From positions 378,252 through 406,207 of the forward strand of contig LSYV01000052.1 in assembly GCA_001584585.1 (NCBI GenBank): a stretch of 27,956 nucleotides of DNA, in the 5' to 3' direction. This document shows, piece by piece, positions 1 through 9,428 of this stretch. The notes under the pieces were generated by a model, which saw nothing but the letters and a program-made list of their open reading frames with translations, did not search any database and was not told the DNA's origin. Both the position numbers and the translations under genes were made by a program. The stretch is from Gonium pectorale. Lineage: Eukaryota; Chlorophyta; Chlorophyceae; Chlamydomonadales; Volvocaceae. Position 1 is the stretch's first letter. Each line of letters begins with the position of its first letter.

Positions 1-16
1 TTCTGGTTATCGTTTT

Positions 17-57
17 TTTCCAAACCCAAACCCAAACCCAAACCCAAAACCCAAAAC
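17..57. repeat. C-rich (CCCAAA)n short tandem tract at left edge
   Basis: The plus strand carries about six runs of CCC separated by AAA or AAAA, with no T inside the run. It is flanked on the left by a run of T after CG and ends AAAACG. A C-rich plus strand at a left end has the orientation of a left telomere, but the known Chlamydomonas unit (CCCTAAAA) has a T that is missing in every copy here. It may be a degenerate telomere-like tract, a retroelement tail or plain low-complexity DNA. The repeat itself is certain; its meaning is not. Confidence 0.6.
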
Positions 58-1975
58 GATTTGACGGCTGCTTGTGTGGTCTTGGGGCTGTGCCGAGGTG
101 CTAGCAAGCACGTATGGGCACTGATGTAACACACACTCTCTCAAAATCTGAACAGCTCGGTCAGTCACACGGGATCGCATGCAGCCGAGCGCTCACACCG
201 GAGCTGCACGCCTGCACCCATCCGCCATCCCCCTGCGGAGACGGCGTCCCGTCTCCATGGATACCGCCCTCGGGACCACCCACGTCGGTACCCGGCCTTA
301 CCTTGCGTGCCTGCGGCACCGGGCGCGCCCGCGCATCGCAGACATTCTTAGGGGTGCTGCCCCACTCCGGCGGGAGACCGCCACGCGCAGCCATTCCGTC
401 ATGGATTGGCAATTGGCGGGCCAGCCCCCACGGCACCACCAGTACAGAAATTGCATCGTGGCAGCGTGGATGTGCGGGCCGGAGGCCCGGAGCGCGCCGC
501 CGTCAACCTCCTCGGCGGCGGTCGGCGCCATCCTGGGCACCTGTGCGGCCGCACGCTTTCGCGTAGAGGGTGTGCCTGCCCTAAGCGCCGCACGCACGCA
601 CGGGCAGGCGGGGAGTGGGGCTGTGGGGGCGATCTGGGTGATGTGCCGGCGGCACCTAGCGGCTGACCCTCGCGCCATACGGTAGCCAGCCCGTCTCAGT
701 ACATTGCCGAGCGTACACTGCAGCACCCACGATGCCCATGTGTCACAGCATGCGGGTGCTCCCCGGGCTCCCATGTCCGATACATGTGCATGGGCCACAC
801 GCGCATGTGTAGGCATCGGCCTTGATGTGTCTCTTTCCCTAACTCGATACAGTCTCTGCACGAAAGCAACCTGCCGCCGCCACCAGCACCATCACATGAC
901 TCCTTTTGGTGTGCGAGCAAATGCCCACAGACGATCAACAGAGCGTAACCGGAAGCACCGGCCCATCGGCGGCCACCCGCGGGCGCCCGACCCGCCCAAT
1001 CCGAATCCCCAGCGGCGGTGTGCAGATGCGAGGCGGACAATGCCTGTTGCAATTCCAGCACACAGCTAGTGCTGTTGGAGCTGTCGGTGCCTTCGTGGCC
1101 TGGCAAATCAGAGGTGCAGTGAATCCGATGGTACAATGGGTCTTCTCTTGTTGTGGCAAAGTTTACAAGTACGAGAGACGAGGTTTGGCGCAGACAATGG
1201 GAGCACAACCGGCCCTTCCGTGATGGAAAACCACCGAAACCCTGCCCTATCCACAGCACACCCTGTGAAGGACCCACAGCAGGCTAAGAAGCACACACGT
1301 TCGACGTCAGCGTGATCACGGCGTCTCATGAGCGTTCGAAGACGCCTGTCGGCGCTTGGCCAGCACACTTTGAAGCCCTGCTTGCGCCGTACATGCATAC
1401 AGAGGCTTCTCCGCCACGCTGTGCGCCAAACACAAAAGTCACGTGCTGCACGCCAGGTGGGTGCGCCTCACGGCAGATGTTCAGTTCTCACCAAGGCACG
1501 GCACAAGGTAGCCCGCAATATGACTGGCAGCCTGGCATTCGCCGTACACTGCGTGTGCCATGATCACATGGATAATAACAACAATAATAAGCGAACGCCG
1601 GGTGTGTCATCCTGGCGTAGTATGAAGGGGACGGGGGGCCCGTCACCGAGGTCACAAGGATACTACCTAGATATGTACCCATGGGATGGCGCGCATTCGG
1701 CATTCTGGCACAATGTATGGTGAAACGTAGCTGATTGAGGGTCAGGCCACACAACATGCACCAAATCAACCCGGCGCCCAGCCACCTTGCACGTCGATTC
1801 CGTCAGACTACTGGTGGCATCAATGCTGAGAACTCCGTGGATTGTCCCCCCGAACTCATCCAAGAGTTCAGGCTGCTGGCACCATCAGTAAGCGAGCGGC
1901 GAGCACTTCTGGGCTGGGCCTCAGTAAAACACCAAAATGGGCTACAGCAGAAGGTATAGGGCAGCCTGCAGCCCC
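58..1975. other. Gene-poor stretch, no supportable gene
   Basis: Open frames here reach about 190 codons but overlap on both strands. They are rich in Arg, Pro, Cys and His, show no recognisable motif and have no convincing splice-linked continuation. The only local structure noted is a small A/T-rich run with AAT/AAC triplets near 1570-1592. I see no tRNA, rRNA or conserved coding segment. Confidence 0.5.
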
Positions 1976-2332
1976 TTACTCACAGGCAGGGGCTGCGTAT
2001 GCCTTGGGGATTCCGTCGAGCGCTCGAGCGCGCATGGGCTCGAGCACTCGCTCAATCCAAATTCTCTCAAGCGTCCTATTCAGAAGCTGTTCATCCCTCA
2101 TCATGATGCTTAAGGCATTTCTCCCCTCCACCGCTTGCGAACTGAGCAAGCTTCTTCCCTCCGCAGTTTCCGGCTGCGTTCGCAAGTGCTCAACTGTGTG
2201 CACAAGGTTTAGCATGCACTGGAGAAACTCCGTATCGCTCTGGTTGAAGTTGTCTTGCTGCCAAGCCGCGAGCCCGTCGGCGTCGGCAACGAACGCGGCC
2301 TCGAGGATGGGGTCGTCCCAGGCCATCTCCAA
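1976..2332 (-). CDS. Orphan coding-like frame, hypothetical protein (possibly a 3' exon)
   Basis: This 118-codon frame stands out from its surroundings. Its composition is balanced and protein-like, with many Glu, Asp, Leu, Met and Asn and little Pro or Gly. Its second half alternates acidic, basic and hydrophobic residues (RDEQLLNRTLERIWIERV), as expected of an amphipathic helix. No family was recognised. The frame stays open upstream of the Met at 2332 (KALAAAARLE precedes it), so the segment may be a terminal exon whose 5' boundary lies between about 2333 and 2420, or a small single-exon gene starting at 2332. The plus strand is also open across it, but with a Ser- and Cys-rich, implausible composition. 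Gene status is inferred from composition alone. Confidence 0.4.
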   Translation of the reverse strand: MEMAWDDPILEAAFVADADGLAAWQQDNFNQSDTEFLQCMLNLVHTVEHLRTQPETAEGRSLLSSQAVEGRNALSIMMRDEQLLNRTLERIWIERVLEPMRARALDGIPKAYAAPACE

Positions 2333-2907
2333 GCGGGCGGCAGCAGCTAAAGCTTTGATTGGACAGGAAGGCCCAGTGCCGAGGCTGAGAGAGCGCTGCT
2401 GGAGTTATAGACGGGTTTTAAGGGGGCTTAAAGAAAACTCAGCAAGCACAGTGTCGGAGAGCAAGTCTATGCGCAAGGCCAGCCAGATGCGTTGCAGTTT
2501 GAGCTGTGCGCCCGCCGTGAATGTACTGTACGCTTTGATTTGCCGTGAATTTGGGCAAACTGACTAAAAAGCGCTCTGTTCTTCAATTCTGCTTATTCAT
2601 TCCGCGTTCCATATCCGGCCACGCAGCTAGTTGGCCGCGCGATCGCGGAGCAGCGCAGAAGTGTGCGGGAGGTTGTAGCGGTGCCATCGCGTTGGACGCG
2701 CGCGAGGGGACGCCAGCTGCGGCCTCCGGCATCCCGCCGATGGACCCTTCCCAGCAGGTGGCTTGCTAGCCGTGCGTTCCTAGTTGTGGGTCTACTCGAG
2801 ATAGCAGTGTCACTAACTCTAGCGTTCTAATGCTGTTACCCGCTGCATCCGGTTGCTGCCCCCCAAGTCGAACTGTTTGCCATCATTACCGCACAACCTC
2901 CGCACAG
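2333..2907. other. Spacer between two divergent orphan frames
   Basis: Nothing firm lies here. Around 2881-2907 the plus strand is pyrimidine-rich and ends in CACAG, a plausible 3' splice site for the plus-strand exon that follows. No TATA-like element or RNA gene was seen. Confidence 0.4.
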
Positions 2908-3598
2908 GAGAGGCCAAGACGTGAGGAGCCTGCTTCGGAGCGCCGAGAGCTTGAGTCTGCAGGATGCGCTGGCAGTGCTGCTGCTGCGCGCCGATCCGCC
3001 GGAGCCGCAGCAACACTTCCTGTCGCCGCCTCAGCTTAACGACCATGCACGGGCGCCCGGCGCTGTGACCCACGCCGGCCACCCGCAGCTGCCTGGGTTG
3101 CCTGTGGCGCCGCCGCTCGGTGCGCAGGCAGGCGCTGCGCCTCCCCAGCCCAACGACGATCCCGCAGCAGCTGAGCTGCAGCGCCGGCTGTCCACCGAGC
3201 AGCGATTGACGGCGCTGGAAACGAACCAGCGGGAGATATACAACGTTCTCAACCTCCTGCTGGTGGCCCACAAGGGGCCCGGGGCGGGGCCCTCCGGTCC
3301 CATGCCCAACATGCCCCGGTTCTACGACAGAAACTACCGCAGCAGCGCCGTCCCCGCCGGCGCCAACCGGCCCTCGGCTGCCCTCCCTGCCGCCACCGCC
3401 GCCGCACCTCTATCGTCCCCATCCCAATCCGCCAACTCCGGTGCCGCCGTCACAGCTGCCGCTCTGGCGGCCGTCTCCGCGGCTCGCCGCACTGTCGGCG
3501 GTAGTGGTGCCGGGGCGCTTTCAACCGCTTCCGGCAGCGCCGGTGGCGCCGCGCCCGCCTCTTCCTCCTCCTACCTCAACGCTGGCGATGTTAAGTGA
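2908..3598 (+). CDS. Probable terminal exon, hypothetical low-complexity protein with a short coiled-coil
   Basis: A frame of about 230 codons with strong G/C bias at third positions ends in TGA at 3596-3598. No ATG opens it. The first in-frame Met codons lie well inside (MPNMPRFYDRN, from about 3301), whereas a CACAG acceptor at 2903-2907 fits an internal exon start. In order it shows a Leu-rich helical start (RSLLRSAESLSLQDALAVLL), a Pro/Ala-rich linker, a heptad-like segment near 3187-3267 (STEQRLTALETNQREIYNVL), then a long Ala/Ser/Pro/Gly-rich tail. No catalytic motif is visible and no family was recognised; a structural, nuclear or retroelement gag-like protein is possible. Upstream exons were not found, so the gene is partial or broken. 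Confidence 0.45.
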
Positions 3599-4808
3599 CG
3601 TGGCCCGTAGCCACTTGGGAGCTTATCACCGTAACAGGTCATTTTGTCGAGGAATGGCGGATCTAAGGTGCATGAGTGACGTATCACATGCCCGTGCATT
3701 CCGTACGCTTTGACTCGGCCTGCAGGAAACTGTCTTGAGGTGTATGCCGTGTGGTGAATGTGCCGAGCCTGCTCAGCCATAGCTTACAGCTTGGCTTACG
3801 GCATTTGCGTACCTACGCAGCTCTCCTACTCGGACCTGTATCGGGTTGATTCTCCCGTGGATGTTTGGGGCGCACGGTTAGCAGATTCCTGTGCCGTGTT
3901 GCGCTCAGTCCTTTTCGTTGGCCTTGGCAACGGCGGCAGTGCGGTGCGAGTTTCATTCTGGTTTTTGGTTCGTTCCGCACGCAGACTGCCTTTTCTTGGA
4001 GCAGCGTCGTCGCTTAACGTTAGATAGCGGCAACATGCGGCAACATGCGAGGTCCCGTGTAGAAAACTCCGAACGTCTACGACGCCATGGCAACTGGTCA
4101 AGAACGAAACTTTTGACTTTGTACGGCAACTGCGGCTGGAGAGCGCTGCGGTGTGACTGACTGACCGATTTAATGAGTACATTGATTATTTTGCAAGTTA
4201 GTGACCCGTGGATTGAGACGTACGGCTTAAGATGGATAAGTAGAAAAGTGGTTGGGTAGGTGCCCCTGCGCACGGCACCACAGGTGGCGACAGTTTGGAG
4301 TTTCGCAGGTTCTGCGTGTGAGTGCCATGCCGCAGCGTTGCGTTTGCGGTGGGTATGGCGCATGACAAAAGGGTGCCGTTGCGTGGTCTTTCCCTTCCTT
4401 TGGCGTCTTAGCCCTATTGGTGATGGAGGATGTGCGATGGAAAAGGCGTCTCGGGCGTTTTCGGGTTAGGCAGGGCCACCCTGCCCTGCCCTGCTCGTAG
4501 TTACGGCCGGCGTGCTATCGCGCAGTCCCTGCCAAGGACAGTTTTGCAGCGCGCCCCAAGACGCCGTTGTGGCTTCCTGAGCTTTGGAGCGGGTTGCTTT
4601 TTGCATGACTAATTCTGTAGTTTGGCGCCCTCGGCCCCATCGTGGTCACCGTCTGGCTTATGCAGTGGATATGAAAAAACGCCACAGCCCCGCCCGTTGA
4701 CAACAATGCGGCTGTACAAACAGCACTGCCGCTTCCAGAATGTCCGCCTTTTCCGTAGCAGGCGCTGACAGAGATATGCAGCCAAGGCGTGCGTGGGGTT
4801 TCACAAAC
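3599..4808. other. Intergenic stretch, no supportable gene
   Basis: It is less GC-rich than most of the window and no open frame carries a recognisable motif. A short direct repeat (GGCAACATGC twice in a row) lies near 4029-4048. The interval may include the 3' untranslated region of the exon ending at 3598 and the decayed remainder of the retroelement relic that follows on the minus strand. Confidence 0.45.
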
Positions 4809-5429
4809 TTAAAACGTTGCAATGTGGGGTTTAGGAGTAAGGAGACAATTGGTGCTGTCCAGGGCGTGATCCACGAAGTAGAAGTCGCCTGCCAGGATGT
4901 GGGAGCCCGGCGCCGGCGCCGCAAGGACAGGGGCCACGTGAACCCGGAGGAACGTAGTGCGGGCCGCAGGGGACGAGGCTGGAAGGTACACATTGGTGAG
5001 ATGAAGGCGGTGCCCCATCCACGCGATGGAGAAGGTGGCGACTCGCCCCGCAGCCAGGGGGCCTGGCTCCGCAGCCGGGCTGGCGACCGCAGGGGAGGGC
5101 AGGGTGGGTGGGGGGGAGGGAGGCGGGGACGCTGTCGGGGTCCCCAGCAGCGCGGCTGCGGCTGCGGCAGCCACGGCAACGGCGGCGGCCGCGGTGACGG
5201 CGGCGGAAGCTGGGTCTACATTGGGGGACGGGGACCGGGACCAGGCCGCGGCTGCAGGCTCCGCAGCGGCAGGCGCACGGAGGATAAATGCTGCAGGAAC
5301 ATGCGGGGCTGGGAACAACTGGTGCACACTCATGATGGAACTCTGCTCCATATGAAGTAATGCATCGGAGGAGTCCCGTAGCCGCCTGCGTGCGCTTGCG
5401 CACATTGGCTGCAACACACGGCACTGCAC
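4809..5429 (-). mobile_element. Relic of a LINE (non-LTR retrotransposon) endonuclease domain
   Basis: A 206-codon minus-strand frame contains a recognisable C-terminal part of an endonuclease/exonuclease/phosphatase domain of the L1 type, at residues about 128-190 (roughly 4860-5048). A beta-strand block ends in TNVYLPAS, a helix follows (PAARTTFLRVHVAPVL), then the signature strand HILAGDFY, where intact members usually have GDFN, and the following D-x-x-LDS. The asparagine of GDFN is replaced by tyrosine, the N-terminal half of the nuclease is replaced by an Ala/Pro-rich stretch, the frame stops soon after the motif, and no reverse transcriptase is seen downstream. In intact elements the domain nicks target DNA to prime reverse transcription. 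This copy should be inactive. Domain assignment is from motif pattern only. Confidence 0.65.
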
Positions 5430-6544
5430 ACGGGATCAAGCATCCATGGGTCGGTATGGAAGAGACGTGGCGCTGACTTGAGACAACTCGAGTTCGATTG
5501 AACCCACTTCAACCCAGGATGAACGCAAACTTGCGGCGTTCGTTGCCCGTTAGCACCGTACGGTATCAATCCATGGCGCATCACCCTCCGGCCCTCCCGC
5601 GCGCCAGCTGTACCCACGGCCCGTCACATCCGGCACCACCGCCCTGCATCTTTCTCTCTGCAAACATACAACGCAATGCTGATCCTTCACCTCAGTGCTG
5701 TTGCTGCACCCACCGTAGGACCGTTGGGATACATGCGCGCGATTGATGTGGGTCATATGTAATAGCCATGGTTGAAGCGCTGTGCGTGTGGCCGGCATGT
5801 TGTGGGATGTGCACGGGGTTTACATGCACATGGGCGACGGGGAAAGGGCGACCCGCCCCGTGACTGCCGCTATGCTACCGGCACATCTGAACTTCAATCA
5901 AGCCGCAGAGCCCCCCACAGCACGAGCACGCCCATGGCCCATTCCCCACCACACAGTCGATCTCAAGTTCCTTTTACACGGTCCTTCCTCAAACATCTGT
6001 ACCAGTCGACATACAGCCGTACAAGTCCGTACAGCACAGCACTCGCTCGTTGACGTGCCTGGACGGTGACAGCAGCTTGCCACACGCGCAGATTCCCCAC
6101 ATGCTACCGTGTCTCCATCTTGCCGCACAGCCGCATAGCCATACCGTTATGACCTCTGGAAACGATAACGTCTGCAGCCCATACCCTACGCCGCCATGCC
6201 GACGCACGCCTTGCCCCCAGACCTGTAACCGCCTGGCTCAATGAACGAACGCCAAACCCACCTCCTTGTCATGAGGACCTGCGGTTCCTGCACGCCGCAC
6301 GGGGCCCCTAGGGCAACTCGACTCGCGCATGCGGCCATCCAAAGCCACTACTCCAATCACATCCGCGCCAAGGCGGCCTCCCCTTGAACATTAAACTGAC
6401 GGCTCAGCGCGCTGCTGCCGGCGCAGGCAGGCCATCGGCGCCTTCAGCACAGTTGCGCATCCATGGCCCCAGCCCCAACGCGACCGGGACCCCTGGATCA
6501 CAAAAAGCGCCAGCCTGCGCATGAGTGCCCTTCACCCCTGCCAT
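5430..6544. other. Intergenic stretch, no supportable gene
   Basis: Overlapping frames on both strands lack motifs. A small self-complementary element with GTTCGATTGAACC lies near 5490-5503. A TGTAA motif on the plus strand at 5758-5762 could serve as a polyadenylation signal but no upstream gene can be tied to it. Confidence 0.4.
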
Positions 6545-6617
6545 TCAAGCAAGCGCCGCGCAACCCAATTGCACAGCCACCTGACGAGGCCGCGAACTCA
6601 GGCCGCAGCCCCCCCAA

Positions 6618-6665
6618 GGAGGCGCACCCGCCTGTGCCCAAGCGGGCACAGGCGGGTGCGCCTCC
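6618..6665. repeat. Perfect 22-bp inverted repeat with 4-nt loop (hairpin)
   Basis: Positions 6618-6639 and 6644-6665 are exact reverse complements around the loop AAGC. Symmetry breaks at the next base on each side (A opposite A). One arm lies in the tail of the ankyrin relic and reads LEAHPPVPA on its coding strand, so the other arm is probably an inverted copy of that tail. The stem is very GC-rich and would be highly stable as RNA or cruciform DNA. Confidence 0.9.
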
Positions 6666-8205
6666 AGCAGCTCCAGCGCCTCCGCCTGACCGCTGTTCCT
6701 CTCCTGGGCTGCAGTCCGGGCGGCCCCATAGTCGCCCACGGGGCAGCCCTCCTCCAGTAGCCAACGCAGCTTGGGCAGCGACGCGTCACGCGCAGCGTCC
6801 GACACGGCCTCCCCATCAGGGCCCCACGGCACGCCCAGTCGCGGCCGCAGCCGCGCCGTGGCCAGGTCGCCATTGCGGCAGGGTCCCAGTACGGTGAGCC
6901 GTCGTCCTGTCATGGAGGGATGGCGGGCACGGGCATTGCTGTGTGTCACAAGCAGGCGGATTTCTGGGGGGGCGGGGTACCAAGGGGCCATTTCCGATGG
7001 CGTTGGCAGCTTGAGCTCCCTAGATGAGCAAATGGTGGGAAACACCGGCCTTTCCGATTATGCCTCCGGAAGGTCCAGGTCTGCAATCCCCTTGAACCCC
7101 TCCCAAGAGTTGAAGCCCACTTTGTCACCTCCATAACAAGGTTTCGCATGGCTAGGCATGATCGCATAATTGCCCCGGGAACCCTCTGCCCTCCCAGCCA
7201 TCCGCCCCGCCCTCGCACCGGCATCGGGCAGCCGTGCGCCGACAGCCACTCTACCGCCTCCTCGCAGCGGGACTCAGCAGCAAAGGCGAGGGTTGAAGAC
7301 GACCAGCCGCAGCTGCGCTCCCGCAGCCAGCCCAGCAGCTCCACGCTGCCGGACCGAGCGGCGCTCATGACAAGCGCCCCATTATCTCATCTTTCTCCTT
7401 GCCGATTGCGATACGTCTCCGACAGCCAGGCAAGCACGTGCAAGAGGCCGTTCCGCGCCGCGCCCGAGGCGCAGAAGCGGGCGATCAGTGGAGAATCGGC
7501 GGCATGCAGCGCCTGCAGGACCTCCAGCTGGCCGTGCGAAGCGGCACTGTGCGCAATACAGGTCCAATGCTCGTATTCGTCAAGCGAGGACATCTGAGCG
7601 ACGCCCGCTGGCTCGACAAGCGTCTCCGCCAGCAGGTAGTGCACCACCACCACGTTTACCGCGTTCGAAGCGGCCATCACTGCCCCAGCGCCTACTGGGC
7701 AGGCCCGGCCCCGCAGCCAGGACAGGCGGGTGACGGCATCGGGGCGGGAAGCGACCGCCGCAGCTGCGTTAGCGCCCCGCGGGCAGCCCTGCGCCTCCAG
7801 CCACTCCACCTTGGCGGCCCAGTCGGGTGTGGGGCTGCCGGCGGCCGCTGCCAGGGACTCCCGCTTGGTGCCGTCGTCGAGTTCACGCCAGCGCTCCCAC
7901 ATGCGCTGCAGCGGTGGCAGGTCGAAGCCGTGCGCCATATCCGCAAAGAGGTCCTTGGTTTCCTCGTGTGATCCTCAGTAGTGCACATCCAGCTGCGGCC
8001 GCCGCGCCAGCAGCCACTCCATCAGGCCCACGTTGCCGCCACGCGCCGAGCGCCGGCCCCGCCCGAGCCCCAGATGAGGCCGAGGGTCAGTAGCCACTCG
8101 CCACTAATTGATGTCGGGGAGTCGCTGGCTTGCCTGGGAGGGAGCAATGCCCTCAGACGGACAACTCACCATCTACCCATGGCCACACCGGCTTTGACGG
8201 GTACC

Positions 8206-8232
8206 TGTAACATCTGTAACAACTGTAACACT
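8206..8232. repeat. 9-bp tandem triplet carrying TGTAA / TTACAG three times
   Basis: TGTAA occurs at 8206, 8215 and 8224 on the plus strand with a strict 9-base period. Read on the ankyrin-gene strand the same unit is TGTTACAG, resembling three consecutive 3' splice sites placed between two homologous ankyrin blocks. Read on the plus strand it is three copies of the volvocine polyadenylation signal. Which reading matters is not decidable here. Confidence 0.75.
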
Positions 8233-8520
8233 GGCACACGTGTCGGTGGCCGCCGCCCGCCGCGGCCGCCACCGACAGCAGGCCGCTCCCGCCATCAATC
8301 AAAGCGTCCGCTAGTGACTCAGCAGCCACCGGCACGAGTCGAGCTGCCCCGCTGAGGCGGCCGCCTCGAAGACTTCGTAGGTCGTCAGGCAACCGGCCGC
8401 CCGCACCGCCAGCTCAAGGCTGGCCACCATGCCGCTGGCGGCCGTGAGGGACAGCAGCTGCCGCCGGCACACTAGCGTCAGCCCCCGTACGGCCCCCGGG
8501 GCGGATTCATTTCCAGACGT

Positions 8521-9428
8521 CCTCGACAGGCTTCGTACTGTACTAGTACGAACCTTACTTTACCCCAAAACCGTGCCCCCGTGCTCGTGCAGCTGACAGA
8601 GTATATCTTCAGACCGTGAAGATGCTAAGTCCCACGACGGCCGGCGGCGTGGTGGTCCGGGCGGCCGACCCCTACCAAGTCTTTGAGGCTGCTGAATGTG
8701 GTACGCGGGAAAAGTCACAGTCGCAACAGTCGCGGTGCCGTGTTGGGATCGGGTTGGGGCAGGGTGGTGTCACAGGGGGTCATCCGTGTTTTTGCCCTTT
8801 CTTCACCTCTCCTATGCTACCTTCAACATTTACTACAGAAGAATGATACGAAGTATAATTAACACATCCGTATTGTTACATATTAATTGTTTGCGGGTTC
8901 TCAGTACATGGGCCAGCTTAATCCGGGCGACGGTATGTGGACAGCAGCCCAGTGTGCGAGAACCACAGCAGTAGCGACAAACTCACGCAGCCCCAAGAGG
9001 CACCTGGCGCCAGAGAATCCCAACACCCACAAGATCACTCGGGCACCGAACAGCACCGAACATTCACACCAGCCGGCAACTTGATACGACGCCAGACGAC
9101 CGGTGCTCGGCCAAGCTAACCACATGCAAACCCAAATGGCACCGTTAATGCTCATGCATGGTAAAACCGTAACACTGCAGCGTCTGCAGGGCCAACTTGC
9201 CATCACCGCTCCGCGCCCAGGGCGGTCGCCCCTGCCCCATAGCCGCCTACGCTTCCACAGCGCAGCATGCTTGTCATGTATGCACACCAACGGAGGTGCT
9301 GCGGCCCTCTCAACAGCAACCGAGCTCGCGGGACGGCTGCGGCAGGGCAACACGTGTCTTCATGTGAGTCGAGTGACATGCACTTCGACAGCAGCTTGCA
9401 GCTCTGCTCGACCTGCGCTTCCCGCCCC
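8521..9428. other. Spacer, probable 3' untranslated region of the SERINC gene
   Basis: It lies directly downstream of the minus-strand SERINC stop codon. An A/T-rich patch at about 8815-8895 contains the only nearby polyadenylation-type motif on the minus strand. No independent coding segment was recognised. Confidence 0.45.
8876..8880 (-). promoter_or_regulatory. Candidate TGTAA polyadenylation signal for SERINC
   Basis: TTACA on the plus strand reads TGTAA on the minus strand, about 550 bases past the SERINC stop. TGTAA is the usual volvocine polyadenylation signal, and I found no closer copy on that strand. The assignment is by position only. Confidence 0.45.

Larger units (their letters stand above)
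6545..8520 (-). pseudogene. Decayed ankyrin-repeat protein gene of the volvocine family
   Basis: The minus strand encodes consecutive ankyrin-like units with the hallmark pattern A-A-x-G-x-L-x-x-L-x-W-L-x-x-x-G-C-P. Recognisable blocks in order are TAASGMVASLELAVRAAGC and SAGQLDSCRWLLSH (8311-8470), SGLLSVAAAAGG (about 8235-8290), GGNVGLMEWLLARRPQLD (about 7985-8045), a long open block 7390-7938, then ARSGSVELLGWLRER (about 7300-7360). A good intron follows, 7218 down to 6907 (GTGCGA...GACAG), then RNGDLATARL and LRWLLEEGCPVGDYGAA (6700-6875). Damage seen: TAG at 8311-8313, TGA just before the 7938 block, TGA at 7387-7389 with homology resuming in the same frame, a frameshift near 8060, and another just after the acceptor near 6880. 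The family mediates protein binding. Unseen introns could remove some stops, but the in-frame TGA at 7387 sits inside conserved repeat sequence. Confidence 0.7.

Noticed and set aside
1842..2567. 241-codon plus-strand frame opposite the 1976-2332 minus frame
   Set aside because: Its Ser- and Cys-rich composition looks like an antisense by-product, and the minus frame has far more protein-like composition.
5480..5510. tRNA-like GTTCGATTGAACC segment
   Set aside because: It resembles a T-loop only by its self-complementarity. No matching acceptor, D or anticodon arms could be placed around it.
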